46,171 nt of DNA from a virus, in IMG/VR virus record IMGVR_UViG_3300028920_000107, positions 1 through 46,171 of that record; one strand, written 5' to 3'. Shown here piece by piece: positions 7,827-14,882 of this stretch; the stretch's first letter is position 1, and every line of letters starts with the position of its first letter. The position numbers and the translations under genes were made by a program. The notes beneath the pieces are model-generated. The model made no database searches. It was given only the letters and a program-made list of their open reading frames with translations, and had not been told where the DNA came from.

Positions 7827-9175
7827 AGCTCCAGAGCCTCCTTCATCGTCATTTGACCAAGCAGGGCGCCATAGTTGATCATGTAGCCCTGGCTATAATA
7901 TCGGTTCACGTCGTCGGAGGCGCCGGCAATCTTCTTCTGGATTTGCGATCTGTCCATCAGCTCGTACACGCCCCGGTATTTCATGGAAACCGGCTTTTTT
8001 GAGAACGCGGTCGTAATCAGGCTGTTCACCCGTTTCTTCGAAACCCGCTCTATCAAAATCCGCGCCTCTTTTGTCAGGGTGGCGTAGAGCACCAGTTTTG
8101 ACAGCCGCTTGTATTTGGACGGGGCAACCGGGAAATCCGACAGTATGTAGACCGCTGGATCTTCGAGTCCCTGCTTTCGGCCAGGGCCTTGTCCGCCGCC
8201 GAGAGCGAAACAGCCGACCATCCGATCATCAACCATGACCGCGAAGCTCGCAAAGGCCTGCCCGGGGCAAATGTTTGCGTTCATGTATTCGGATCGCAGG
8301 GTTGCGAATTCTGCGTAATTTAGCTGCTTTATCCACATTTTGTCGCCGATCTCCTGGTCTTTTGCCAGCCTGGGGATCAGGACGGGGGCGGTCTTTTGGT
8401 TTGGCACTACAACCCGCTTGCCCTTCATCGCGTTCGAATAAATGTAGATCGACACCCCGCGGTTGGTCGTTTTGGCCATTCCGGACAGATATGGCTCGAG
8501 TTGCGGGAACCGGACGTGCAGGCCGACCATCCACTTTTTGCGATCCATCAGCTTTTCCAAAAACTCCAGCTTGCGCGGCTCGTTGAATTCTTCGTATGGT
8601 ACCGCCTGCCAGGTAAACAGCTTCTCCAGCTTGGCGAATTGATTGGCGTAGTCGTTGGCGAAAAACGGCGGGTAGCAGATTACCGGGTCTTCCGGCTTCG
8701 CGCGATCAACCCAATAAAACACGTCCTCCGCGTGGAAGCTGGCGAGCTTCATCTTTACGTTGGCCAGCTTTTCGACTGTCTTTGCGTGCACGTTTTCAAA
8801 CTGGCTCTCGTATTGCTTGACCAGCTTGTCGTAATACGGATTCATTCGCCCAACAGCAAACATCAGCCTGGTGCACAGCATCATGCACGCCACCCGGCCG
8901 GTCGGCGTCTCCATGTATTTCTCCATCCAGGCGAAGTGGGGGTATTCGTGCGAATTCAGCTCCAGCTCGATCGGGTTACCGGCCAACAGGTTGCCGATCA
9001 TGCAACTGTAAATGGTCACGTCGTTGCTGTGGATATTGGGGATTCCTGCTGATTGCAGGACGCGCTCAATCGTGAAATTGCCGGAGCAGCCGACGTAAAC
9101 GTCCTTTTCCTTCCAGTCCTTTACCGTGTCGAGCACGATGGCCTGAACGTCTGCCGGTACCGATCCGTGAAACAT
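7799..9175 (-). CDS. methyltransferase-like / GNAT (Mom-like) fusion, candidate DNA-modification enzyme
   Basis: A 458-residue protein with two apparent domains. Residues 1-200 look like a Rossmann DNA methyltransferase of the D12 kind: YVGCSGNF (27-34) at the SAM-loop position, SNDV (50-53), and VICYPPFF (165-172) in place of the catalytic DPPY, with the aspartate replaced by cysteine. Residues ~280-410 have the layout of GNAT acetyltransferases and recall phage Mu Mom: a strand with FAVMVDDRMVGCFALGG, then LSKLVLYAT, a helix, and a YRGVYEL end strand. The substituted catalytic motif suggests the first domain may bind DNA or SAM without simple methylation. RBS GAGGT precedes ATG 9175. The modification role is inference. 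Confidence 0.7.
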   Translation of the reverse strand: MFHGSVPADVQAIVLDTVKDWKEKDVYVGCSGNFTIERVLQSAGIPNIHSNDVTIYSCMIGNLLAGNPIELELNSHEYPHFAWMEKYMETPTGRVACMMLCTRLMFAVGRMNPYYDKLVKQYESQFENVHAKTVEKLANVKMKLASFHAEDVFYWVDRAKPEDPVICYPPFFANDYANQFAKLEKLFTWQAVPYEEFNEPRKLEFLEKLMDRKKWMVGLHVRFPQLEPYLSGMAKTTNRGVSIYIYSNAMKGKRVVVPNQKTAPVLIPRLAKDQEIGDKMWIKQLNYAEFATLRSEYMNANICPGQAFASFAVMVDDRMVGCFALGGGQGPGRKQGLEDPAVYILSDFPVAPSKYKRLSKLVLYATLTKEARILIERVSKKRVNSLITTAFSKKPVSMKYRGVYELMDRSQIQKKIAGASDDVNRYYSQGYMINYGALLGQMTMKEALELWKKKHAQK

Positions 9176-9353
9176 GCGACCTCGAAAAGTGGAGCGGTGA
9201 CCTGGTACTACCCCAAGTTCTCCCGGCTGGTGGCCGGGCGCATTAATTTCATGCTCTCACCGCGTCAATTTGGCTGGCTTCTGGCTTCTGGCTTCTGGCA
9301 ATTGGTTCGCTACGGGGGCTCCGGAACCTACCCTTTGGCTACTCTCAGCTCCG

Positions 9354-9533
9354 TCAACGCCCCTTTCCACCATTTCTATCCCGACATTTATGGATCAGAC
9401 CGTCCGGTGCGCTTACCGTCAAGTCCGATCCTGGCCGGGCGTAGCGCGTTTCAAAAATAAAAAGGAGTGAGTTGTCCCTCTCTCGCTCTCCCGCAAGTTC
9501 GTGCCCCAAAAGGCAAGGAACAGAGTTTTTCAC
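9354..9533 (-). CDS. possible small protein (uncertain)
   Basis: A 59-residue open frame from GTG 9533, with AAGGAG nine bases upstream, ending at TGA 9354-9356. The protein is mixed in composition, with one short hydrophobic stretch (SLLFIFE), and resembles nothing I know. Its ribosome site is also one arm of the inverted repeat 9462-9470/9540-9548, so folding of the transcript could hide the start. It may be a chance frame in a regulatory region. Confidence 0.3.
   Translation of the reverse strand: MKNSVPCLLGHELAGERERDNSLLFIFETRYARPGSDLTVSAPDGLIHKCRDRNGGKGR
9394..9422 (-). promoter_or_regulatory. candidate sigma70-like late promoter (weak)
   Basis: On the minus strand TTGACG (9417-9422) is followed, after 17 bases, by TCTGAT (9394-9399). 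The -35 matches five of six consensus bases and the -10 four of six. It is the best match I found in the only sizeable gap upstream of the modification, packaging and structural genes. It lacks the GTATCA motif of the early promoters. Confidence 0.3.
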
Positions 9534-9553
9534 CAGCGGTCACTCCTTGGCAT

Positions 9554-9748
9554 TCAGTTCGCTTTCAAAGACGCGATCTCGGATTCAAGCTGCGCGATCT
9601 GCGTGGCCAGGGCCGATATGCGCGTAAGGTCGGTCTGGTCTTGCAGTCCGACCTGCCGCGATTCCAATTCCAATCTGGCCTTTTCGCCGCGCCGGTTTTC
9701 CAACACCTGCGTCTTTTCGTCTATAATTCTTTGAATGTCTTCGGTCAT
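9554..9748 (-). CDS. small coiled-coil protein
   Basis: A 64-residue protein that is almost entirely helical and charged, with heptad-like hydrophobic spacing through IQRIIDEKTQVLENRR and again through ISALATQIAQLESEIASL, so a short coiled coil is likely. ATG 9748 has a GTGAG ribosome site six bases upstream, 12 bases after the stop of the DUF488-like gene. It is the last secure gene of the early block. Function unknown; small coiled coils of this type often act as oligomeric adaptors. Confidence 0.7.
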   Translation of the reverse strand: MTEDIQRIIDEKTQVLENRRGEKARLELESRQVGLQDQTDLTRISALATQIAQLESEIASLKAN

Positions 9749-9760
9749 TTTGTACTCACT

Positions 9761-10144
9761 TTAAAAAAGGTCGAGCTGGGCTTCCGGCTCTTTTGGCGGC
9801 TCTGGCTTTGGCGCAGGCATCAGTTCGTCGATCTCGATGCCAGCCTCTCGCATCCATTCAGCTACAAGCTGCCGGTGACAGAATTTTCCTGCCGCTTCCC
9901 AACACAAAAGGATCGCATCCTCGCCAACCAGTTCGGCTATTTGTGTCGGGTCGAATTTTGACAGCACGTCCCGGACGTAGACCTCTTTGTACTGTTCAGG
10001 GGTTGCGTCGCTTTTCACCAACTCCCAAGGTGGCGCCAACCGCGCCAGGCTTTTCCCTTTGTACCAATATGGGGCCTTTGCTGCGATTGACACCGCTTTG
10101 GGGTCGGAGCCGTGTTTTGCGAAGTTGGAAGTGTGTAACCTCAT
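9761..10144 (-). CDS. DUF488-like protein
   Basis: A 127-residue protein starting at ATG 10144, which overlaps the stop of the preceding gene (ATGA). The longer frame to 10279 is rejected for that reason. The pattern fits the DUF488 family: an N-terminal strand with HTSNFAKHG, a central YVRDVLSKFD, and the family's hallmark cysteine-bearing strand LLCWE followed by KFCHRQLVAEWM. The C-terminal ~25 residues are proline-rich and end LDLF. The biochemical role of DUF488 is not established. Phage members commonly occur among early genes, as here. Confidence 0.75.
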   Translation of the reverse strand: MRLHTSNFAKHGSDPKAVSIAAKAPYWYKGKSLARLAPPWELVKSDATPEQYKEVYVRDVLSKFDPTQIAELVGEDAILLCWEAAGKFCHRQLVAEWMREAGIEIDELMPAPKPEPPKEPEAQLDLF

Positions 10145-10362
10145 GCCACGGGCTCGATTTTCTTCAACTCGTCGTTGAGCCTTGCGACAGCACGCACCAC
10201 GTAGGTATTCATCGACATTCCGTGCTTTTGCGCCATCTTTTTTGCTGCGTTGTGGATGGCCTTTGGCGTTCTGAGACACACCCCGACTTCGTCTTTTTGT
10301 TTTTTCATGGTATCAATATATATTGTTTTGTCGCTGCTGTCAAGTATTTGATTTTGTTTCAT
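10141..10362 (-). CDS. ribbon-helix-helix DNA-binding protein
   Basis: A 73-residue frame starting at ATG 10362, which overlaps the clamp gene's stop (ATGA). An alternative start at ATG 10308 gives 55 residues and lies six bases after a strong -10 box, so a leaderless shorter form is possible. Residues ~24-65 match Arc/MetJ-type ribbon-helix-helix proteins: a short strand (EVGVCLRTP), helix AIHNAAKKMAQKHG, turn MSMNTYV, helix VRAVARLNDELKK. Such proteins bind operators as dimers. Because a promoter lies within the gene's first codons, self-control is plausible. Confidence 0.72.
   Translation of the reverse strand: MKQNQILDSSDKTIYIDTMKKQKDEVGVCLRTPKAIHNAAKKMAQKHGMSMNTYVVRAVARLNDELKKIEPVA
10315..10343 (-). 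promoter_or_regulatory. promoter P1 (TTGACA-17-TATATT)
   Basis: Minus-strand TTGACA (10338-10343), 17-base spacer, TATATT (10315-10320). The -10 lies in a perfect 12-base palindrome CAATATATATTG and is followed at once by TTGATACC (GTATCA family). It sits inside the ribbon-helix-helix frame, with ATG 10308 at the predicted transcription start. It would serve the ribbon-helix-helix, DUF488-like and coiled-coil genes. Confidence 0.75.
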
Positions 10363-11843
10363 ATCATCCCCATTCTCGATAGAACGTCCTGCTCTTTTTT
10401 AAGGATAGGGCGCTGCTCCAAAACCTGCACGTTGAGCCCCTCCAGATTCTCCGCAAGGTGAAGCATGACAGCGGCTTGCGGAGACTTTTCGCCAGGGGTC
10501 ACGGCAAAGCACGTTTTCACCTTTGACCCATTTACGCCGATCTCGCAGATGGTAAGGTATGTTTCTGCCCCGTTCGCGGCCTGTGGGGGCTGTATGTGGC
10601 TTGTGTTCGCTTTTGCGGCCTTGGTTGGTTGTGGGGTTTGCACTTCTTCGTGTTTCCCCCAATCGCACTCTCCCCGCTGCTCGCTCATAATGCGCAAAGG
10701 CATCAAAAGGGTTTTCGACCAAGGGCCTTGCGTTGTGAATACGACCGGCTCCAGCGCACTCCTTCCGAAACTCAAATCTCCCTGCCGGTTGTCTGTCAGG
10801 ATTTCCCGCAGGTAGTCGCCATTGAAGCCGATTTCAAACATCGGGGTTTCGGCAAAATCGTCTTTGGCCAGGGCAATATTGTCTCTCCATTCCCCGCGTC
10901 CACCGCATTCTGTGCACCTGGCCCGGTATAGCTGCGCTGCCGTATTGTATTCCGCTTTGAGCTGGTGGGCACAATACAGCGAAGCATTTCTCGCTGTCGT
11001 GATCGCCTTCGGCATGAAGGTGCCGGGCGCTTTCACCTTCCACCATTTTTCGATGTCAGAAGATGCGCAATAAAGCCAGTTTTGCCTTAAAATGACCTGC
11101 CTCGTTTTTTTGCTCTGGTAGACCGGTTTCAGAACATCCAGGCACTTTATCAGGCCGCTCCGCGTTTCCTCGCTGATGTAGGCCGGGTTGCCGTTTTTGG
11201 GGATCACATTCATGTAGTTCGGGTACGGCCCTTCGATCAGCTTTACTATCAGCCGCCAGTTCTGCCCTACGAATTGCATGTGCCGGTGGTGCGTCGTCTT
11301 TTTGCCCGGCTCGCCTTCCTCGTCAACGAATATCTGCGCACTCGCTATTTCGTTCTGAACAAGGGCCAACAGCTTTGCAGCTCTGATCGGCAGAATGAAT
11401 CCTCTGGTGAACCCTTTCCATTCAACCATTCTCAGCCTGTGCCCGTCTGTCGCCACCGCGTAGCCGCGTTCCGCGTCAAAGTAAATCCCGTTGAGAGTCA
11501 ATCGGGTATCGTCATAGCTCGCATACTTGGCCAGCGTGTTTAGGTCGATCCCGTCGAACACGTATTTGGATACCGGGATTTCACCCTTGTTGGGTGTCGG
11601 CAGGCTTGGGAATTCGTCGACGTCCACATTCTTTGTCTTGGCCATCTCCAGAGAATTTGTCTTGCGGTACAAGGCAGCATCGATGGCGCCAGTAAAAGTG
11701 GTCCCGGTCGAATAGACAAAATACTGATCCAGATTTGTCGCGCGAAGAACGCCTGTCTCGACCATGGCCTGCTTCAAAATCATCAGCCTTGAATTGTTTG
11801 GGACTACCATGCCCAACACCCTCATTGCGGTTTTCTGGTCCAT
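10359..11843 (-). CDS. DNA sliding clamp (DnaN/beta-like)
   Basis: A 494-residue protein; start ATG 11843 overlaps the stop of the preceding gene (TGATG). The middle shows clamp features: a strand with LNGIYFDAERGYAVATDGHRL (residues ~117-137), whose ATDGHR motif is diagnostic of bacterial beta clamps, then FILPIRAAKLL, and a later domain with MFEIGFNGDYLREIL. It is longer than the usual ~370 residues; an insert with a C-x2-C-G-G-x-G knuckle and a Thr/Pro/Gln-rich linker precede the C-terminus. No phage polymerase or clamp loader was found, so it probably works with host replication proteins. Confidence 0.85.
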   Translation of the reverse strand: MDQKTAMRVLGMVVPNNSRLMILKQAMVETGVLRATNLDQYFVYSTGTTFTGAIDAALYRKTNSLEMAKTKNVDVDEFPSLPTPNKGEIPVSKYVFDGIDLNTLAKYASYDDTRLTLNGIYFDAERGYAVATDGHRLRMVEWKGFTRGFILPIRAAKLLALVQNEIASAQIFVDEEGEPGKKTTHHRHMQFVGQNWRLIVKLIEGPYPNYMNVIPKNGNPAYISEETRSGLIKCLDVLKPVYQSKKTRQVILRQNWLYCASSDIEKWWKVKAPGTFMPKAITTARNASLYCAHQLKAEYNTAAQLYRARCTECGGRGEWRDNIALAKDDFAETPMFEIGFNGDYLREILTDNRQGDLSFGRSALEPVVFTTQGPWSKTLLMPLRIMSEQRGECDWGKHEEVQTPQPTKAAKANTSHIQPPQAANGAETYLTICEIGVNGSKVKTCFAVTPGEKSPQAAVMLHLAENLEGLNVQVLEQRPILKKEQDVLSRMGMI

Positions 11844-12346
11844 CAGCTTAGCTCCTTCATCAGTTTGAGAACGTCCAGCTCGACCATGAAATCTTCTTCC
11901 ATCGCCCACTTTGCGACGTGCTTCCGCTTAAATTCTTGGTAACACTTGAGCGCCATTTGCTTACCCATGAAGGTCAGCAGGATGCCGAGCGCCAGTTGTG
12001 CCGGGCCGCTTCCGCTGTACCCCCAGGCAAACCCGTCCGGCGAATGGTTGAAAACTTTCTGGCTTTCGGCGGGGTCGAGCTCCTTGCAATTCACGAAAAC
12101 CCGCCTGCTGCCAGCTTCCCCGCGGATCAGCAGCTTTACCGGCCCTTCTTTCTTTTCTTCTTCGTAATTGTGGAGAGCCATGCGAAACACGGCGGCGCCG
12201 TTAATTTCCATATAGTCCGCATAGTGGGCCACGTCACAAATAAGGTCGATCAGGTCGGTTTCCAGCTCGTCGCTACCGCCGATTCTGCTGTCGTTGTAGG
12301 CCTTAAGCGCAATAATAACAGGCAAAAACTCTTGTGTCTTAGCCAT
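11843..12346 (-). CDS. DUF6166-like protein
   Basis: A 167-residue protein starting at ATG 12346 (TGATG overlap with the RadC-like gene). The central phrase PDGFAWGYSGSGPAQLALGILL is the hallmark of DUF6166-type proteins, preceded by a strand region (LLIRGEAGSRRVFVNC) and followed by a helix ending in QEFKRKHVAKW. The N-terminal ~60 residues form an extra helical segment that smaller family members lack. Function is unknown. It lies in an early block between a RadC/JAMM protein and the sliding clamp, so a DNA-metabolism link is possible. Confidence 0.75.
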   Translation of the reverse strand: MAKTQEFLPVIIALKAYNDSRIGGSDELETDLIDLICDVAHYADYMEINGAAVFRMALHNYEEEKKEGPVKLLIRGEAGSRRVFVNCKELDPAESQKVFNHSPDGFAWGYSGSGPAQLALGILLTFMGKQMALKCYQEFKRKHVAKWAMEEDFMVELDVLKLMKELS

Positions 12347-12777
12347 CAGAAATCCCCCTCCCCTTTCATTGAATAAAACCTGTCCTCGGTTACGATTACG
12401 TGATCGAGCAGCTTGATCCCCATCAGCTCGCCTGCTTTGGCCAGTCGCTTCGTGATCGCTTTATCGGCCTGGCTCGGGGCCGGGTCGCCGCTCGGGTGGT
12501 TGTGCGCAACGATGATCGACGCCGCACCTGCAATGATCGCAGGCCGAAACACTTCTCTCGGGTGGATGATCGCCGCGTCCAGAGAGCCAACGAAAAGGAC
12601 GGAACAGGAGTGCATTTCGTTGCGGCCATTCAGAATCATCAGGCAAACCTGCTCCTGCTCCCTGTCCATGTCGATTGAAAGCCGGGCCATTGCCGCAACG
12701 TCGTTCGGGTTCGTGAATTTGCGGTCAGGCTCCTCTCTCAACAGGCTCCGCTTTATGTGGTATTCGTAGATTTTCAT
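12346..12777 (-). CDS. radC: RadC-like JAMM-domain protein
   Basis: A 143-residue protein with the JAMM metalloprotease-like motif H92-N-H94-P-S-G-D followed by D105, preceded by SIIVA. This is the RadC (JAB/MPN) domain alone; the N-terminal helix-hairpin-helix of full-length RadC is absent. Despite the name, RadC has no firmly established repair role, and JAMM domains elsewhere remove ubiquitin-like tags. Start ATG 12777 has an AGAAAGG site nine bases upstream. It lies between a small unknown gene and the DUF6166-like gene in the early operon. Confidence 0.88.
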   Translation of the reverse strand: MKIYEYHIKRSLLREEPDRKFTNPNDVAAMARLSIDMDREQEQVCLMILNGRNEMHSCSVLFVGSLDAAIIHPREVFRPAIIAGAASIIVAHNHPSGDPAPSQADKAITKRLAKAGELMGIKLLDHVIVTEDRFYSMKGEGDF

Positions 12778-12795
12778 ACTGGCATGCCTTTCTGG

Positions 12796-13152
12796 CTATT
12801 TGTAATCGCATTCGTGTTCGCGCGAGCATCCTTCGCAGTCGCGCCCCATGGTTTCGCATACCTGCAGATCGAGATTTTTCAGCCGTTCCCGCAGGTCGTG
12901 AATCTTGTCAATGCTGCGCCTGATCACGCCCCATGAAAACAGCTTCACGAATTTGGCGTCGTCGCGCTTTATCCATTTGAAGTTTCCGTCTTTGGCGCGA
13001 ACCTCGATCTCGAACACGCTCATTTTCAGGTCGTCTTCGTTTTTCCCGGACTTCAACTCGTCGTTGATATGGATCAGACGGTCTTTGAAGCTGACGGTTC
13101 TCGCGATTTTTTTCACAAGATCCTCTCTGGCTATTTGCGTTGCTACTGGCAT
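12796..13152 (-). CDS. hypothetical protein with cysteine-rich C-terminus
   Basis: A 118-residue protein of unknown function. ATG 13152 follows AAGGAG at a 6-base spacing. The body is mixed helix/strand with strong charge; a long helix (SIDKIHDLRERLKNLDL) leads to a C-terminal cysteine group (C-x5-C-x2-C-x5-C) that could bind zinc or a metal cluster. It sits between the DUF932 and RadC-like genes, with a 60-base gap upstream. No membrane segment. Confidence 0.65.
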   Translation of the reverse strand: MPVATQIAREDLVKKIARTVSFKDRLIHINDELKSGKNEDDLKMSVFEIEVRAKDGNFKWIKRDDAKFVKLFSWGVIRRSIDKIHDLRERLKNLDLQVCETMGRDCEGCSREHECDYK

Positions 13153-13212
13153 CTGGCACTCCTTTTGTTAGGGTTGGACGGGGAGAGCTCGCAAGCTCCC
13201 CCCATTCGGCCC

Positions 13213-14181
13213 TTACAGAGATTTCAGGCAGAGCTTCATGGCCTTCTGCTTGGTTCCCGCAGACGTTCCGCTTACGATAGCGTTGAACCGCTTGTCCGCC
13301 GCACCTTTTACGACGGTCGCTTCGTGGTCCGCGTATTGGGCGACTGCATTGTAGAAAGCCCACATCGTTCCCTTGATCCCGGCGAGTTGCTGCTTCGGGT
13401 CGTTCTCGAACATATTCTTGGTCTTTTCTGCGTTCTCGAACGCCGTGCTATGCTTCGGGTCCTTGCCTTCCGTCTGGAAAATTTCGGCAAGCATGTCGTC
13501 TACCATCTTGGCGCCGACCTGCTTTGCGACCAGGCGGTCAACAATGTTCTGGAATTCGTCGTAGTAGCGGTGCGCAAGCCCGAGAGCGTCCTGTGCGTCT
13601 TTGATGCGCTTTTCGACGTTGCCCCGGTGGTAGATGGCGATGGAGTCGCTGCTGTTCGCGTCGCGCAGGGATGCGTTCAGCGTATTGTTGCACACAACTC
13701 TGACCGGAGTGTAGTACATCCGCAGGGCCAGGCTTCCGTCATGGCCGTTGATCAGCGTCAGGTACTTTTGGGTCACATCGTCCTTGGTGGCGCGAATCTC
13801 GCCGGGCAGTTTTGCGGTCAGAAAAATCCGGCGTCCGCCAAAAATGCTACCGGCAGTTTCGTAAATGGCCTGCCCGGTACCGACCACGCTGTCGAAAAAC
13901 CCGAAGGCTTCCGCGTTCTGGATCGGCTGGTACCATTGAGTCATTACGCCGAAAACGTCTTTGTTGTCGTCGCGCACGATTGCGCGGTGATTCGGCAGGT
14001 CGATCCCGTCTGCCGTGATGATCTCGCGCTGCGAAACAGTCCAGTTCAGGTTCGCGGCCGTGATCGCTTCCTCTGCCGTGGCCGGCTTGTCGAGTTTTTG
14101 ACCGAGCCCGTGCCAGGGCTTCTGCCCGACATACATCATTTCGTACTGGCCGCTTTGGTTTTTGGTGAGTTCGTGAGCCAT
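13213..14181 (-). CDS. DUF932 / phage-plasmid-like protein
   Basis: A 322-residue protein matching the DUF932 (TIGR03299, phage/plasmid-like) family: the opening MMYVGQKPWHGLGQKL, then TAEEAITAANLNW, GVMTQWYQPIQNAEAFGFFD and VRVVCNNTL at the expected spacing, with a helical C-terminal half. The family is widespread on phages and plasmids; its function is not known. Start ATG 14181 has AAAGGGGG upstream. The gene follows a 65-residue early gene and is among the first served by promoter P2. Confidence 0.9.
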   Translation of the reverse strand: MAHELTKNQSGQYEMMYVGQKPWHGLGQKLDKPATAEEAITAANLNWTVSQREIITADGIDLPNHRAIVRDDNKDVFGVMTQWYQPIQNAEAFGFFDSVVGTGQAIYETAGSIFGGRRIFLTAKLPGEIRATKDDVTQKYLTLINGHDGSLALRMYYTPVRVVCNNTLNASLRDANSSDSIAIYHRGNVEKRIKDAQDALGLAHRYYDEFQNIVDRLVAKQVGAKMVDDMLAEIFQTEGKDPKHSTAFENAEKTKNMFENDPKQQLAGIKGTMWAFYNAVAQYADHEATVVKGAADKRFNAIVSGTSAGTKQKAMKLCLKSL

Positions 14182-14200
14182 TCGTGGCCCCCTTTCTTGG

Positions 14201-14398
14201 TTAAGTGAGATACGTTTCGCCTGTGATGATATTGACCATTTTGACGCCCTTGCCGTGAGCAGCGCGGGCCATCATGCGTTCTTCTTCGACTTGTTCTGGC
14301 GTGCGGCTTGCCTGCGCCTGGCAATACCGGTCGATGACCTGTTCGTCGCGCACCCGCTTGATTGCGGCTTTTGCGATTTGCTGATTGGTTCTGGGCAT
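14201..14398 (-). CDS. small basic early protein
   Basis: A 65-residue protein starting at ATG 14398, preceded by AGGGAG at good spacing. A longer frame to 14512 crosses the P2 promoter and is rejected. It is the first gene downstream of P2. The N-terminal part is basic and helical (NQQIAKAAIKRVRDEQV), the centre is Glu/Arg-rich and the end is a short strand. Unrecognised; its size and position fit a small early regulatory or host-interaction protein. Confidence 0.68.
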   Translation of the reverse strand: MPRTNQQIAKAAIKRVRDEQVIDRYCQAQASRTPEQVEEERMMARAAHGKGVKMVNIITGETYLT

Positions 14399-14442
14399 TC
14401 GTCGTCTCCCTTCGCTTGGGTTTAGTGATATGTTATGATACC

Positions 14443-14471
14443 AATCTAATATAAAAAGATAGGTCGCGCAA
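14443..14471 (-). promoter_or_regulatory. promoter P2 (TTGCGC-17-TAGATT)
   Basis: Minus-strand TTGCGC (14466-14471), 17-base spacer, TAGATT (14443-14448). GGTATCAT, a member of the GTATCA motif family, starts on the base beside the -10. The box match is poorer than at P1, P3 and P5, but the spacing, AT-rich spacer and position upstream of a well-placed ribosome site support it. Confidence 0.6.
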
Positions 14472-14499
14472 GTGTTTTTTTGCGTTTCCTGCGTTTTTT

Positions 14500-14637
14500 T
14501 TACCGCTCCCATTCACGCCATTCGTGACCGCATTCCGGGCATTGCCAGTCCGTCCACCTGCCGGGTTGCGTGGCAAGGCAGATCGCCTCCTCCCCGCATT
14601 CCTCACATTCGGTCGTTGGGATTCGTTCCTCATTCAT
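14500..14637 (-). CDS. small zinc-ribbon protein
   Basis: A 45-residue frame starting at ATG 14637, overlapping the end of the preceding gene by eight bases, and ending at TAA 14500-14502. It has C11-x2-C14 and C33-x2-C36-x-H38, the classic spacing of a small zinc ribbon, with tryptophan-rich ends. It is too short for most gene finders, but the paired CxxC motifs and coding-like composition make it convincing. The stop is followed by A-runs leading into P2; no clear terminator hairpin is seen. Confidence 0.65.
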   Translation of the reverse strand: MNEERIPTTECEECGEEAICLATQPGRWTDWQCPECGHEWREWER

Positions 14638-14878
14638 TTTCCGGCCCCTTCCCTGTTACTGCCTCTAAACAGCCAAGGCACAGTCGAACATGGCCGGCTG
14701 CGCCGTTTGCGTCAACGATCTGCCCATCTCCATTCAATTCCACCGGCAATGACCAGCTTTTGCACATCTGGCATTGTTCCGGGGCCATCAGTCCGCCATC
14801 GTCGCCGCATTGGTCGTATTTTGCGATGAAGCGTTCCGCCGCCTCCCGATCCTCAAACATCATGCTATCGTCTGCCAT
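14630..14878 (-). CDS. small zinc-ribbon-like protein
   Basis: An 82-residue protein with C36-x2-C39 and C67-x2-C70, consistent with one zinc site, and an acidic N-terminus containing a short helix (REAAERFIAKYDQ). ATG 14878 lies four bases after the stop of the next upstream gene, with GAGGA nearby. Function unknown. It is one of several small cysteine-pair proteins encoded in a row here, which may be host-takeover or transcription-related factors. Confidence 0.68.
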   Translation of the reverse strand: MADDSMMFEDREAAERFIAKYDQCGDDGGLMAPEQCQMCKSWSLPVELNGDGQIVDANGAAGHVRLCLGCLEAVTGKGPENE

Positions 14879-14882
14879 AATC

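Larger units (their letters stand above)
9176..9553. other. 378-base gap before the late region
   Basis: The longest stretch with no secure gene. It contains a perfect six-pair hairpin (9222-9238, loop of five) without a T-run, a tandem GGCTTCT heptamer repeated three times plus three bases (9276-9299), a nine-base inverted repeat AAGGAGTGA/TCACTCCTT (9462-9470 and 9540-9548), a weak promoter candidate and one short open frame on the minus strand. It separates the early genes from the modification/packaging genes, so a late control region is plausible. Confidence 0.6.

Noticed and set aside
9222-9238. Hairpin as a terminator
   Set aside because: The six-pair stem is perfect, but no T-run follows on either strand.
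9053-9460. Plus-strand open frame over the gene-poor gap
   Set aside because: Half of it is antisense to the modification-like gene; no ribosome site, and the rest resembles no protein I recognise.
10141-10362. HicB-type antitoxin
   Set aside because: Only the ribbon-helix-helix part is present; there is no HicA-like toxin next to it.
13069-14208. Plus-strand open frame of 379 codons
   Set aside because: Opposite the DUF932 gene; the composition is that of reverse-complement translation and all neighbours run on the minus strand.
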